Shown here piece after piece: positions 1 through 12,400 of a stretch of 64,000 bases of DNA (its first letter is position 1; the number at the start of each line of letters is the position of its first letter). Below the pieces are notes generated by a model that saw nothing but the letters and a program-made list of their open reading frames with translations, did not search any database and was not told the origin of the DNA. This stretch comes from Trebouxia sp. TZW2008 (lineage: Eukaryota > Chlorophyta > Trebouxiophyceae > Trebouxiales > Trebouxiaceae). Location of the stretch: positions 1 through 64,000 of the forward strand of contig BDIU01000456.1 in the NCBI GenBank assembly GCA_002118135.1, written 5' to 3'. The position numbers were made by a program, and so were the translations under genes.

Positions 1-421
1 GTCCTCCGCATGTAAATACAACCGCTGTGTCACCAAACAAGTCTTGCACAGTCTTGTTTAGCACTGCCCCTGTAAGCAGAGGTGCCTTCCTTGACCGCCA
101 ACAACGTATACTTTTCTTTTCTGACAGAGCAGTTCCCTCCTGCTGGAGGTGACAGCTACCAACAAGTGCACTCAAGAATAGACTACATGCCCTGCCAGTG
201 CCTACTCAGTCCAATGCCCAAGCTACAAACGCTCAAGCTACAAGGATCTATGCTTAAGATGCTGCCCAATGACTAAGTTACAGCAGTCATGACAGGCTTG
301 ATTTATACAGTATCAGTGAAGTTTGTGCTACAAACCTACAACAGGTAGCATGGTTCATCAAGCAGGTAGCTATCTAAGGAAGTTGCGCCTCAGGTGATGT
401 CTTGTGCACAATGCATTGGCC
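1..421. other. 3' flank of the DCL-domain gene, no gene seen
   Basis: No reading frame here looks like protein in either strand. The stretch lies downstream of the DCL-domain gene and probably holds its 3' UTR. No RNA gene or repeat was recognised. Confidence 0.5.
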
Positions 422-1376
422 TCAGTGTCGTCCACGTCCTCGGCCCCGACCCCTGCGGCCACCCCTACCACGTCCCCCAGAAGTTCTGCCTCCACCCCCT
501 CTACCACCCCTGCCTCCCCTACCACCACCTCTGGGTGCAAAGTCATGAGGCTTCCTGGCGTTGCTTTCACCCCACTTTGGGAATAGGTTGCACACACACT
601 TTCTGACACTGAAGTTGTCCTCAGAACCATCTTCCCGCACAAGATAGAAGCATGTTGAGGTCAACTCTTCATGCTCACGCACTTGAAAGGCCCTGATACC
701 TGAGCCAACCTGCATGAACGTTGCACCATAAATAATTGTGCATAACTACACCTGCTGCTTGGACCAACTCCTTGCAAAACAAGGTTATGCACAATCCAGC
801 GTACTTTAGATTCTGCATCTGGATGACCCTTCTTGATCAAGTCCAATAGCGCCTTGTACTCATACTGCACGAAAGGCAAGAAGCTTCAGTACTATTGCCT
901 TGTCCAGAAGTGCTGCAAAGAAGGAGCTTGATGGTCACCTCATTGACATCTTGATCATGCCGCAAGTCATTGATCAGTTCATGAAAGTATTGGAATGCTG
1001 TAGCGCCAGTAGTGAAAGTCTTGTATCCCAGCGTTTGAGGCTGATCTGACCCCTGAGCGGGCGCATTTGAGGTTGCATCTGCTTGTGCGCTGTCGTCTTC
1101 GAGCTTTGGTTCTAGTGGCTCTGTAGTTTCCTCGGCCTTAACCTCAACCTTACTGTCGTCTTCCTGCTTGACCTGTGCTGCTGCATCGACAATCTCGTTT
1201 TTGATGCTTATCGTGCCGTTATCCGTAGCTGCTGATGCAGTCGTCGCTGGCACTGCATTATCTTCTGTTTTGATTCTCTTAGCTGACGGTGCAGCAGCTG
1301 ATTCTCCGAGTGTGTCATTTGCCAAAGCAGCTGTCTCGTCCTCTGCCTTGCGCTTCTGCGCAACTGTCTCAACCAT
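422..1376 (-). CDS. DCL/DUF3223-domain protein with RGG tail
   Basis: Three exons: 939-1376, 805-864 and 422-709; all joins are phase 0 and give 261 residues. The first 125 or so residues are acidic and low in complexity, with KRIK-type basic patches. The DCL (DUF3223) domain follows: GYKTF, FHELI, then YEYKALLDLIKKGHPDAESK and VGSGIRAFQV, ending in FYLVREDGSEDNFSVRKC. In plants this domain occurs in the DCL plastid rRNA-processing protein and at the C-terminus of Pol IV/V largest subunits. The last 35 residues are a Gly/Arg-rich box (RGG/GRG), usually RNA-binding. The acidic N-terminus does not look like a transit peptide, so a nuclear or nucleolar site is as likely as a plastid one. The donor after ESK was chosen because it rebuilds the domain; reading on gives unrelated sequence. 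Confidence 0.85.
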
Positions 1377-1640
1377 TTTACACTACCTCAGCAATCCGAC
1401 GAGCTTACGATCGCTTGCTGTGTCCAAGCAAGCTGCAAAGTCAACTTTTACTGCAGCTTCATGCAATGCATGCTCTGGCTGCTAGGCGTGTTAGGGCTCG
1501 TTTTAGGGCCGAGCAGTCAAATTGCCAACTCTGGTTTCGACTCTGGTCAATTGCAGTTTGCAGCGCTGGGCGATTGCCATCAGGCACCGCAAGCAATGGC
1601 GTTCGATGCAGGCATGCCGGGTGAATCGCAACCATGACCC
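1377..1640. promoter_or_regulatory. Divergent promoter, DCL gene / RPA43
   Basis: 264 bp separate the start codons of two divergently transcribed genes, so both promoters and both 5' UTRs must lie here or overlap. No TATA box or clear motif was recognised. Shared control of two genes tied to rRNA is inference. Confidence 0.5.
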
Positions 1641-3976
1641 ATGGAACGGGAAGCCCTGCACAAAGCTGAGGTGAAGTTCTCGCTTGACCTGCATCCTTCA
1701 GCGACGGAAGATGTTATGGAAGGCGTGCGCGATCAGCTGAATGCAGTTTTGTTGAGGTATCCTCTCTACAGAACTTTGCTGCAGCATCATATCTCGATCT
1801 ATATTCAAACCATCAACCTCCCTTGCCTTGCCATGCATATTTTGTGTGTCGATACAGGTATAACTCACGCTTAGAAGGAGTTTTAGTATCCTACACAGAA
1901 CCTAAAATCCTTTCACAGCAGGTGAAGAATTTGCCTGTTCAGGCAACATTAAAATCAGCTCGCACTCACCATCATGCTGATTCTGCAGGCGCGAATTCAC
2001 CCATACTTTCCCTACTTCCATCTTGACGTCGTAGCTGATTGTGTGCTGTTCAAGCCTCGTGCTGGCAACATCCTAGGTAATACAACTTTGCTTCACTCAA
2101 TTTTGCTATCTCAACTATGTCAAATGATAGTGTCGAAGATTGTCCAACTTGTACGAGCTTTTGACTCGACTTTGCAGATGGTAAGGTGCACATGGTCAGC
2201 CACGACTTCATTGGGCTGCTGGTGTTGGGGCTCTTCAACGTGTCCATTGGGCGACAGCAGATCCGGGCAGACCTCAGCTATAAGAGCCATGTGAGGCTGC
2301 AGATGCTTTCTGCCTTGTCTAATGTGCAGCTGCATGCTGCTTTTCAGCACCAATGCATTTGCTGTACATTGTGTGCGCGCGCGCGCGTACAGCTAGAATA
2401 ATATGATAACAGCTGAGAGTGAGCTGACATTGTCATTGCTTGCAGGCAGACTGCTGGCAAAGTCAAAGACATGAGAAGCATCAAATTGCAGTCAGAAGCC
2501 CACTGCGTTTCAAGGTTGAAAGGTAAGCTTGCAATGCTGAGCATGCGGCTTGTTAGAGTCCACCAGTGCATTCACTTGCTCAAACATACAGCCACACACT
2601 GTTCACATGAAAGCCACCTTGCATCCTGATTGTTGCATCACCTGGTCGTTCTGACAGGCCCATGCATGGCAATGCCCAAGCTGATTTCACTGCACCTTTC
2701 TCTCAAAAGTTGTCATATGCATGATAACTCTGAGGACATTGCCAGTAGATTACACTTAAAGTCTTGGTGCTGACCACTGGCAGGGTAGATGATGAGAGCG
2801 AGTTCTTCACTTTGGCAGGCTCGCTCTTGGCATCTGGTACAGGCAATGTCACTTACCTCAGCCAGCAGGCTCTCAAAAGGGAAAAGAAGCGCAGGCACTC
2901 AGAGGCTGCAGCAACAGATACAGCTACACCAGTACCTACAGCAGCCCCTGCTGCCAGACATGCAGCAACTGCTCCTCCTTCGAAGCGTCCACTCAAAGCT
3001 GCATCTGATACACCAGAGCCTAAGCGTCACAAAGCTGCAGCCGACAGCCAACCCAGTGCTCCTGCTGAACCAGCACAGCCCAGTAATGCTGCTGTCGCCT
3101 CAGCGTCAGCTCACAAGAGGGCTGGTGCAGCACGCACACCTGCAACTGCCCTGCCCAGTACCAGTCCAGCAGCAGCAAAGACAGCTGTTGGTGATGCTGG
3201 TGTAACTTCTGACACAAAGGCTGCAAAGAAAGCTGCCAAGGCAGCTGCTGCCAAGGAGGCTGCCAAAGCAGCCGCTGCCACACCAAATGATGAGAATGGA
3301 CCTGCAAGTGCCAATACACAGAAGGCCAGAAAGGCAGCCGCCAAAGCAGCTGATGCTGCACTAGGCAGTGGGGCTGGACCTGTCACTGGCAGCGCAAAAA
3401 AAGCCGCCAAGGCAGCTGCCAAGGAGGCTGCCAAAGCAGGTGCTGCTGCACCAGTCAATGATGCTGGACCTGCAGCTGGCAGTGCAAAGAAAGCCGCGAG
3501 GGCAGCTGGCAAAGTAGACGCTGCCAAGGAGGCTGCCAAAGCAGCTGCTGCGGCACCGATCAACGATGCTGGACCTGCAGCTGGCAACGCAAAGAAAGCT
3601 GCCAAGGAGGCTGTCAAAGCAGCTGCTGCCGCAGCAAACAATGTTGCTGTGAATGGCAGTGTTGAAGCTGGCCCCAGTACCGGTGAAGCAGCAGGAGAGG
3701 CAGCTGCTGGTGATGCTGCTGTCACTCCTCACACCAAGGCTGCAAAGAAGGCCGCCAAGGCAGCTGCCAAAGCTGCTGCTGACAGGGAGGCTGCCAAAGC
3801 AGCTGCTGCCGAACCAGGCAGTGGAGCTGGACCTGCCGTTAGCAGTGCCAAGAAAGCCGCCAAGGCAGGTGCCAAAGCAACTGCTCTTGCAACAGACAAT
3901 GGTGCTGGACCTGCAGCTGTTAGTGCACAGCTGGGCCCTAGAACCAGTCCAGCAGCAGCAGAGGCAGCTGCTAATG

Positions 3977-4010
<34 letters not shown>

Positions 4011-5790
4011 CACTCCTCAAACAAAGGCTGCAAAGAAGGCCGCCAAGGCAGCTGCAAAAGCAGCCGCTAATAAGGAGGCTGCCAAAGCACTTGCTGTAAA
4101 ACCAGACAATGGTGCTGGTCCTAGTACCAGTTTAGCAGCAACAGGTGCAGCATATGGTGATGCTGCTGTCAATTCTGACAAAAAGGCTGCAAAGAAAGCC
4201 GCCAAGGCGGCTGCCAAAGCAGCTGCTGCCAGGGAGGCTGTTGAAGCAGCTCCTGCTGCAGCTCACAGTGGTGCTGGAATTGCAACTAGTGGCGCTGAGG
4301 CTGATTCAGGTACTGCAATTTCAGGCATGACCAGCTCTCCAGCCTTGATGCAAAATTATGTGGTGTTGCTGAGAATATGCCATGCACAGGGGTCCTGCAT
4401 GTTTATTTCAAATGAGCACATCTTTCACAGTTTATCCTGGTGTTGGGCCTTGTGACCAAGCACTTCAAGTACTGCAGTTTCTAGAGCATTTTGTGTGGTA
4501 GTATGACCATTCAGGCACGCATGCATGACTGTACATCAAATACTGGATTGCCAGCCTGGGCTGGCATTGTCTATTGTGCCCATCAGCACCATGCGCGCCA
4601 GCAGTACAAGCAAGTAATGCTATGTGCGCTGCAGGCGATGCTGACACCCCCTTGCCCAAGAGAAAGAAAAGGCGAAAGCAGCATGAAGCTTCTGAGCAGG
4701 TCCAAACCGCCTCAGAAGCTCAGCACACTACACCAGGCCTAACCGCAAATGGTCCGAATGTTGACGGTGTTGCTGGTGACGTGACAGCTGCCCAAGCTAG
4801 CATCAGGGAGTCTGCTAGAGAGGCTGCTGTGGCCAATGGCCCTGCTGCTGATGCGCCCATTGATGCAGTCCAGGCTCCTGATCCAAGTGATGGCCAAGGG
4901 CTGTCTTTTGGGCAAGAGGCAGCTGATGCAGCTGATGATCTTGGTGCCCTCCATCCAGAATCAGGTATTGGCTGTACATCTGATCAGCATGCGTGCACGG
5001 CTTGCTTTTATGTCAATGCAGTTGTGACACCTGCTAATCGCGCCTCATCGCGCCTTGAAAATCAAAGGCCACTTGGGCATGAGAGCGACACCACACACAT
5101 CACTGATGCATATGCTGCACAAGCGAACAATGTCAGCAATTAGATGCAGGCTGCAGACATGGTTAACGTCTACGTGCTTGCAATGATGGGCAATTGCTGC
5201 TGGCACCAAATGCGCTGCGTGCAGACACTGTCATCAAGTTTCAGAATATCGTTTGTGCTGCTCTGCAAGCATGGATGCTGCATGTCAACACAAACTTTCC
5301 AAGCTCTGCAACCATGGCCTCTCATGTGTGGCGTGATCCTCATTTGTGTATTGGTTTGCTTGGCTGCAGAGAGCAAAAAGGTCAAACAGAAGTCTCACAA
5401 AAGGAAGAAGAGAGAGATTGACAAGCCAGCTGGTTCTCCTGCTGAAGCTACTCAGCAGCCAGGTATGAGCTGTGGTGCGTCCTGCTGTTAGGTTCAACTG
5501 TCTTATGTATTTAGCATTGAATGCACAATGAACTGCATGGCATCCAGCATGAAATGGAAAGATTACCTTCTCACACCTAAGATGTTTGCAGCAGTCAGCC
5601 ATCAGAGTCAGCCCAGTATAGAGAAAGCTGATGGCACATCATCAGAGGCAAATGGTCCCAAAGCAAAGAAGCGCAAGAAGCACAAAGAGAAAAAAGGTGA
5701 GTGCAGAACGTGTGCATCAAGATTGCATGCCATTGCACTGCGTGAAAAGTGCACTGCAGAAACGCAGCTGTGATTGATGCAGGTGGATGA
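1641..5790 (+). CDS. RPA43: RNA polymerase I subunit RPA43-like, with giant Lys/Ala tail
   Basis: Ten exons: 1641-1756, 1858-1921, 1989-2076, 2178-2290, 2446-2522, 2784-4309, 4635-4964, 5370-5462, 5592-5696 and 5783-5790; phases close to 839 residues. Residues 1-175 match the RPA43/Rpb7-type fold: an SHS2-like part ending in LEGVLVSYTEPK, then the OB part with FHLDVVADCVLFKP, KVHMVSHDFIGLLVLGLFNVSI and VDDESEFFTLAGSLL. RPA43 forms the Pol I stalk and contacts Rrn3, acting in the nucleolus. From about residue 180 the protein is a low-complexity basic tail with many AKKAAKAAAK units, then KRKKRRKQ, KSHKRKKRE and KAKKRKKHKEKK clusters that look like nuclear/nucleolar signals. Animal RPA43 also has a basic tail, but one this long and this rich in Ala/Lys is unusual. 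Exon 9 starts at a NAGNAG acceptor. The final 8-nt exon is the least certain; read-through would end at 5773. Confidence 0.82.
3211..4257 (+). repeat. RPA43: Coding tandem repeat, Lys/Ala (histone H1-like)
   Basis: Imperfect units of about 120-220 nt in exon 6 of RPA43 encode TKAAKKAAKAAAK..EAAKAA followed by Gly/Pro-rich spacers such as GAGPAA. A pure GCT run near 3977-4009 adds about eleven alanines. Units differ by indels in multiples of three, so the frame is kept. The composition resembles the C-terminal tail of histone H1 or bacterial AlgP-like proteins. Confidence 0.85.
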
Positions 5791-6406
5791 AATTGTTGAG
5801 GACTCCCACGAGCCAAGACAGCTTGTTACAAGTTGCAAGCTTTGTGGGTGGACGAGCCCTGCTGGCTTGTACGCAGCATGCTGCAGACTGCTGCGAGTTA
5901 GCATTGATTGTATTGCGCTGCCGTTGGGTAATATACCATGTGAAAAATGCATTCTAAAGAACTGTGAAACCTAGTGTCCGCCTGGGTTTTGGTATGTTTG
6001 CATTGGTAGACACATGCAATCACTCAAGACCAGGCTGAAAGTAGTAGAAAGGCTCCTTACTTCTTCGGGCGAAGGTAGTCACATTTTCAAGTTGCAAGCG
6101 TAGTCTTGTAAACGTCAGCAGGACCAGCCTTCGTGTGTGGTGTTCCGAAGGGATGACTTCGCATCTAGTAGCAGCATTGCAATGAGCACTGATCACACTT
6201 TGCCACGGGAAATGCAAATCGCACGAACAGTCGATACATGGCAGCTTGCTCAGAAAGGTAGTTGGCCACAGCACAGTCATTGCAGCAAAGAATATTCTTA
6301 CAAGAGGTACAAGTAACATCAAATGTGCACAGCCCTGCTTAAAACTTGCTGAAAACAACACACATAGATCTGCTTCATGAGACCTGCCATACAATATATA
6401 GCCAGC
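5791..6406. other. Convergent 3' region, RPA43 / EF2
   Basis: 616 bp between the stop codons of two convergent genes, presumably both 3' UTRs. No convincing reading frame, RNA gene or repeat was seen. Confidence 0.5.
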
Positions 6407-9400
6407 CTACAATTTGTCCTCGTACTCGTTGAGAGGGGAAGGGTTTGGCTTGAGACCCTTGCGCTTCCTGATGTCCAAGGCGATAGTAGATGCCTGGTTG
6501 CCATCACCAAGGGGATCCTAAAAGACACAAAATACATCAGCTTTGGCAGAGCACTGTTTTGAGCTTTTGTGAGCAGCACATGAGCAGTACACAGGCGGGA
6601 CGAGATGTGCACAGAAGATGCAACCCATCTACAACTGACTTATATGACCCACATTGGTGTGCATGAGCGCAACCATGAATGCCTCTATAATAGCATCAGC
6701 TTGCATGCACCCAATATTCAATCCACAGAAAGCAGGAATGCTAAATGAATGTTTGGAACAGCTTGTGCATGCATGCATGCATGCAGCAATTGCCAGGACC
6801 CAGGAAGCTCGCAGTATACCTGTGACATGACCTCCCAGTGGTCAAACACGGCCTGAGGGAACGCTTGCCCTGATGTGGCAGCTCTCAATGTGGAGGTGAA
6901 TCCAAAGGACTCAATGACAGGCAGGTACGCCTTCAGGTTGAAGATGGGAGTGCCTGCAGGCATAGTCCTAACACTTGGCACATGCAGCACGCACATGCAG
7001 TACACACAGCATGTAACAGAGTGTAGTCATAATGCAGCAGAGCGAAATGCCATGAACAGCAGGTTTGAAGCAGGCATCACCGTGACTCGCATGAAGCTTG
7101 GCGTGGCTGCGTTGTGCTAGGGATTGCCCTTGCATGTGGTTGCTGCCAACAGCACTGTTTTGAGTGCGGCTTAGCTGCTGAACTCAAGCCAACGCAGCGA
7201 TGAAGCATGACTAGCATGCATGCAGCACGACCTGCCACAAGCTGACAATCTTCTGCAACATAAAGTAAAATTGCGCTCACCTGGTCGCTGCATCTCCTCA
7301 AAGACGTGACCACGCTTCTGGTTGAGCACACTGTAGATGCCTCCCAGGGCCTGCTCAGGCGCCTGGATCTCCACCAGGTACACAGGCTCGCACAACCGGG
7401 GCAGGGCTGTTATCTGGGCTGCGTAGATTGCTCTCCTGCAGGTGGGGATGATCTGTCCACCACCTCTGTGGATGGCGTCTGTGTGCAACACCACATCACA
7501 CACCTGCACATCATGGCAAAAGGCTGAGTACTGTGGATGACACACGTGCAAAACGATTACAAACTTGCAAATTGTTGAGCGGCTAGACCACAGAGCATGA
7601 GAGGCTTACTGCAGAGAGGGAACTGCAGAGAGAGAGATGTGGTAGACAGAGGGTCCACAGGTTCTGATGTTTCAGTTATGCAAAAAGTGTCAGCAAGCTT
7701 GACCAAAACAGGTGCAAGTGGGCTTGTATTCAGCCAGCCAGGCTTGCATATGCTTTGCAAAGCATTGGTATCAGTTGACCAGCACTGACTTGTCACGCTG
7801 ATTACAGTAGTGTGGTGCAAATGTTCATTGCCCTTGTATGGCTGATGTAACGGCCTGCCAAAGCTGCTGCTCCATTATTCAGGCAGGCTGAGTCTCATGA
7901 GACAGCCACATGAGCAGGCCCTTACCTTGGCCACACAAACTTGACGAAGACTTGAAGATTCTTCACATCCACAAGCGCATGGGATTTGTCTCATGAGTCA
8001 AGCACTGACTTGTGCAGCATAGGCACAAGCAGACTCTGAAGTCAGCTACACAGGCATGGACGTTGTGCTGGCAAATCTTGTATTGTTTACCTTTTGCAAC
8101 TTGTGTCATGCAGACCACACTGTGTTGGGAAACGACGCAAAAATTTCTCGCACCTCGGCCACTTCTCACACACCACTTCACCCTCAGCACACTGATATCA
8201 CAGATTAAGCACTTGCACCATCAACCGACACCAAGTTGTGCAGGCAAAAAAGTTACTAGTAAGATCTCACCTCAGCCACACAGGCACGCATGTTCTCGTC
8301 ACACACAACACCCTCCTTGGCAGCCCACTGGAAAGCCGCCACACACGAGTCCTTGATCTCATTCAGGTACTGCACTCCCTTGGTCACATCTGTCAACATG
8401 TTGGGGCCAGTTGTGTCAGGGCCAAAACACCAGATCTTCTTGGCTAGGTCCTTGTCCCAGCCAAACTCGTCTACTAGGATTTTGCTCCTGGCCTTGGGCT
8501 CATCTCTGGGTCCGACCTTGCCCTCATCAATGGCCTCTGCTAGACCCTCCTCCATAGGTCGCATCTGGAAGTACAACCTGCAAGATAGCGCATCAGTATG
8601 TCAGAGTAACAGAGGAAACTAAACAGCTGATGTCATCGACTAGGATTGTGCTCCTGGCCTTGGGCTTGTCTGGGTCCCACCTTGCCCTAATCAATGGCCT
8701 CTGCTAGACCCTCCTCCATGGGTCGCATCTGGAAGCACAACCTGCCAGCCAAGCACTTGGCATTTCAGCATTACAAAATCAAGTACAGATAGACTTTGCA
8801 CATTGTTGAAAGGTGCATGCACTTGCCGCAATTTATATGAAGGGCTGGGAGCAATGGAGTGAAAGACTAAAACATGTGTTAAATGTCAACACTACAGCAG
8901 TCACCTGACATGATGGCATGACCAGTTCAGTATATGTGGCATCTAGACATCAGGACAACATGATCAATGCAGACCGACAACAGTGCACAGCAACAAGTCT
9001 GCCAAATCAGGCCGACCAGAACCTTCTTATGCAACGCGGGGGGGGGGGGGGCAAAGGCCNNGGGGGGGGGGGGGGGCAAAGGCCGCATATGTGTTACCTG
9101 TTGTGCTTGTTGGGGGACTTGGACATCACAATGTGGTCAGACATCTGCTGGACTGTCTCTCTGAAGGAGACCACGGGGTCAGAGATCCTGATCTCAGCTC
9201 CGCCCATGAAGTCCTCTTGCAAGTCCTTCAAGCAGATCTCCAAATGCAACTCACCAGCACCTGCAATGCAACAGGAATTGTCAGCTGCGGCACTGTGGCA
9301 AAGAGCATATGTATAACGCTACCAACTGCTGATCAAAGCGTGGTTGTATCAACGCATCAACCCACACATAGTCAACACCGCCACTCTCACAAGATTGAGA

Positions 9401-12400
9401 CAGTGATGTGAACTGGGGCAGCATGGCTGTAGTACATGACCATGCATCTATTTGTCTGTCCAATCGCCTGTTGATCGCGCCATCAGTTCAAACGTGCGAA
9501 TGGTGCCAATCTCCCCTGACATGTGCCTTCAGACTACAGCTTGTATTGTGAGATCAGAAAAGAAACAGAAAACTGACCTGCAATGATGTGCTCTCCTGTC
9601 TCCTCAATGGTACACTGAACCATAGGGTCAGACTTGGCCAGACGCTTCAGTCCCTCAACCAGCTTGGGCAGGTCACTTGCCACCTTGGGCTCCACAGCCA
9701 CACGCACCTACGCCACCATCACACATGTTTGACACACTGCTGTGACACTGTGGTGCTACATTGTACGCTGCAGTCCTGAGTTCATGCTGTGTTTTGATAA
9801 TGCACAGCTTGGGCAGGTCGCTTGCCACCTTGGGCTCCACAGCCACATGCACATGAGACACAATCACAAACGCAACTCTGTGCTGCTACACTATGCAGTG
9901 ATGCTATGCTGTTACACTCAGCAGCTTGGGCAGATGAGATTGCTTGCCACCTGGGGCTCCACTGCCACGCGCACCCACAGCAAAATGACACCAAGACAGA
10001 CTACTGAGATGCCCAATGACTGTGCTGTGAAACTGATAGCTGTACGCTTGAAGTAGTGCTGTTGATACACTGAACAACTTGGGCAGGACAGATGTACTTT
10101 GGGCTCCATCGCCACAGGCACCTATGTCAGCGCAGTTGCTTGACGTACTGCTCAAGTTGTGCTTGTACATGACACATCATCAACTGTTGCAGTAACCACA
10201 AGACTGCAAGCCTGACAAGCACAACCTTGCTAGGAGCACCAAGCAGCTGCTTCTCAGACCTGTAACACTCTGCAAGAAGCTGCAGTGCTCCTGAAGAGTG
10301 CTTTCGCTTTGACAAGCAGCAGCAAGGTGCGCTCAAGAGGATGCTTTGCTATCACCGCAGAACGCACGTTTTGCAGCTGTTGTGCAATAGCTGCACCATG
10401 CAGTAAGGTGACACAACAGCTGCACCATGCAGTAAGTTGACGAAACAGCTGCACAATGCAGTAAGTTGACGCAGCACTCAAGCATTGCGTGCAGAAGCAC
10501 ACAGCTCCAAGGCGCAATTCTCCTGACAGTCAGGCAGCAGCAAGACTCTGGGCTGACTTGCTTACAACATGGTAGACTGAAGACACAGGGTGGCAATGCA
10601 GCAGCAGCAGGAGGACAATACGGCAACAGGTGCTTACAACAGGGGACACAGAACATCAGAGGCTTGATGGGGGTGAACGTCCTCAGCCATACTGCTCAGA
10701 GAGTGACATGAGCAACAATAGCACAAGATGGCAAACAACTTGAGCAGCAGCATGACAAGAGACTTGAACAGAGACTATCACAGGGGAAATCATGCAGGAC
10801 CAGCAATGCAACAAGGAGGGCGAAGATGCTTACAGCAGGGGACACTGAGAACTTCATGGCCTTGATGGGGTGGGCGATCTCAGCCTTTCCATTGGTGGGA
10901 GTGGCATGAGCATCAATAGCATGAGCAGCAGTGCCACAATAATAGCAGTCAAGTATGAGCAGCAGCAGATCAAGGGGCTTGAGTGCTTACAACAGGGGAC
11001 ACCGAGAACTTCACAGCTTTGATGGGGTGGGCACCCTCAGCCATACTGCTTAGAGAGTGACATAAGGAATAACAGCACAAGATAGCAGTCAACTTGAGCA
11101 GCGGTATGACAAGGGACTTCAAGAGGGATTATCATAGGGAGACTCGAGCATGAGTCGCAGCAGGACAAGGCGGTGAAAGGTGCTTACAACAGGGGACACC
11201 GAGAACTTCATGGCCTTGATGGGGTGGGCATCCTCAGCCTTCTCGTTGGTGAGGGTGGCGTTCTTGGTGATGAACTGATCCAGCCCCACCATGGCCACTG
11301 TGTTACCACAGGGCACATCCTCAACAGCCTCCTGACGCCTGCAAACACAAATTGAAAAGTATCTCAAGAGCCTGGTCACTTGTGGATGGCTTGTCAAGTG
11401 CTGACAGATTTGCAGACAATGCCTCTACAAAAGCCTACATCAGTCCACAAATATTGTGAGGCTGTTCTATTGTGCTCACATTTCTCAACGACTTGTACTT
11501 TTGCCATGGCCAAACAGCTTCAGACGCAAACTGAAAACATCTTGCCAACTTGGATAACATCAGACCTCAGTAGGACTGGGCTCCATTGATCAACAGACAG
11601 AAGAGGCTCTTTCAGTTCACTTCCAATGCAGTCTAGCTGCAGCAGATGTGCAGATGTGTCAAGCAACCCTGCAGCCTTTCACGGTCCTGTTGTACTGTAC
11701 TCACGTTCTCTCAACACCTCTGCATGTGCCATGGCCAAACAGCTCCAAACGCAAACTGAAAAAGTTGACCCTGAGATGAGCTGCATCAGCCCTTGGCAAA
11801 ACTGATGAAGCCACTTTCACAGAGGACACTCTCTCAGTTTGCTTCTGATGCAGTCTGGCTGCAGCAGATGTGCAGATGTGTCAAGCCACCCAGCAGCCGT
11901 TCATGGTCCCACTGTGTTGTGCTCACATCCTCTCAACACCTCTGCATATGCCATGGCCAAACAGCTTCAGAAGCAAGCTGAGAAAGTCTACCCTGAGATT
12001 AGCTGCATCAGCCCTCGGTGAATCTGATGAAGCCACTTTCACAGTGAACACTCTCTCAGTTCGCTTCTGATGCAGTCTGGCTGCAGCCAATGTTCAACGG
12101 TGTCGAGCAGTCCTACAGTCCCATCTCACAATGCCATGGTCCTATGTTCTGCTTACAGCCTCTCACCAACCTCTGCATATGCCATGACCAGGCAGCATCA
12201 CACGCTTACTGAAAAGTCAGCCCAACATTGGTCCGCATCAGCCCTCGTTAAACCTGTTCTGAAGGTGAACGAGGGCTGAAATTGACCAACATGAGGAAGA
12301 CTCTGTCAGTCCGCTTCTTATGCTATCTGACTGCAGCAAATGAGCAACAAGGTCAAGCATCCCTACAGCCTTTGGTAATGCCATCATGCCTCACAATGCC

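Noticed and set aside
3111..4217. Long Ala-rich open frames on the minus strand (up to 204 codons)
   Set aside because: They are the antisense shadow of the Lys/Ala repeat of RPA43; codons for Ala, Leu and Ser on the reverse strand avoid stops by composition.
9588..10170. Many short frames with His/Cys-rich products
   Set aside because: They come from the exon 8 echo ladder and intron sequence of EF2; none continues the family.
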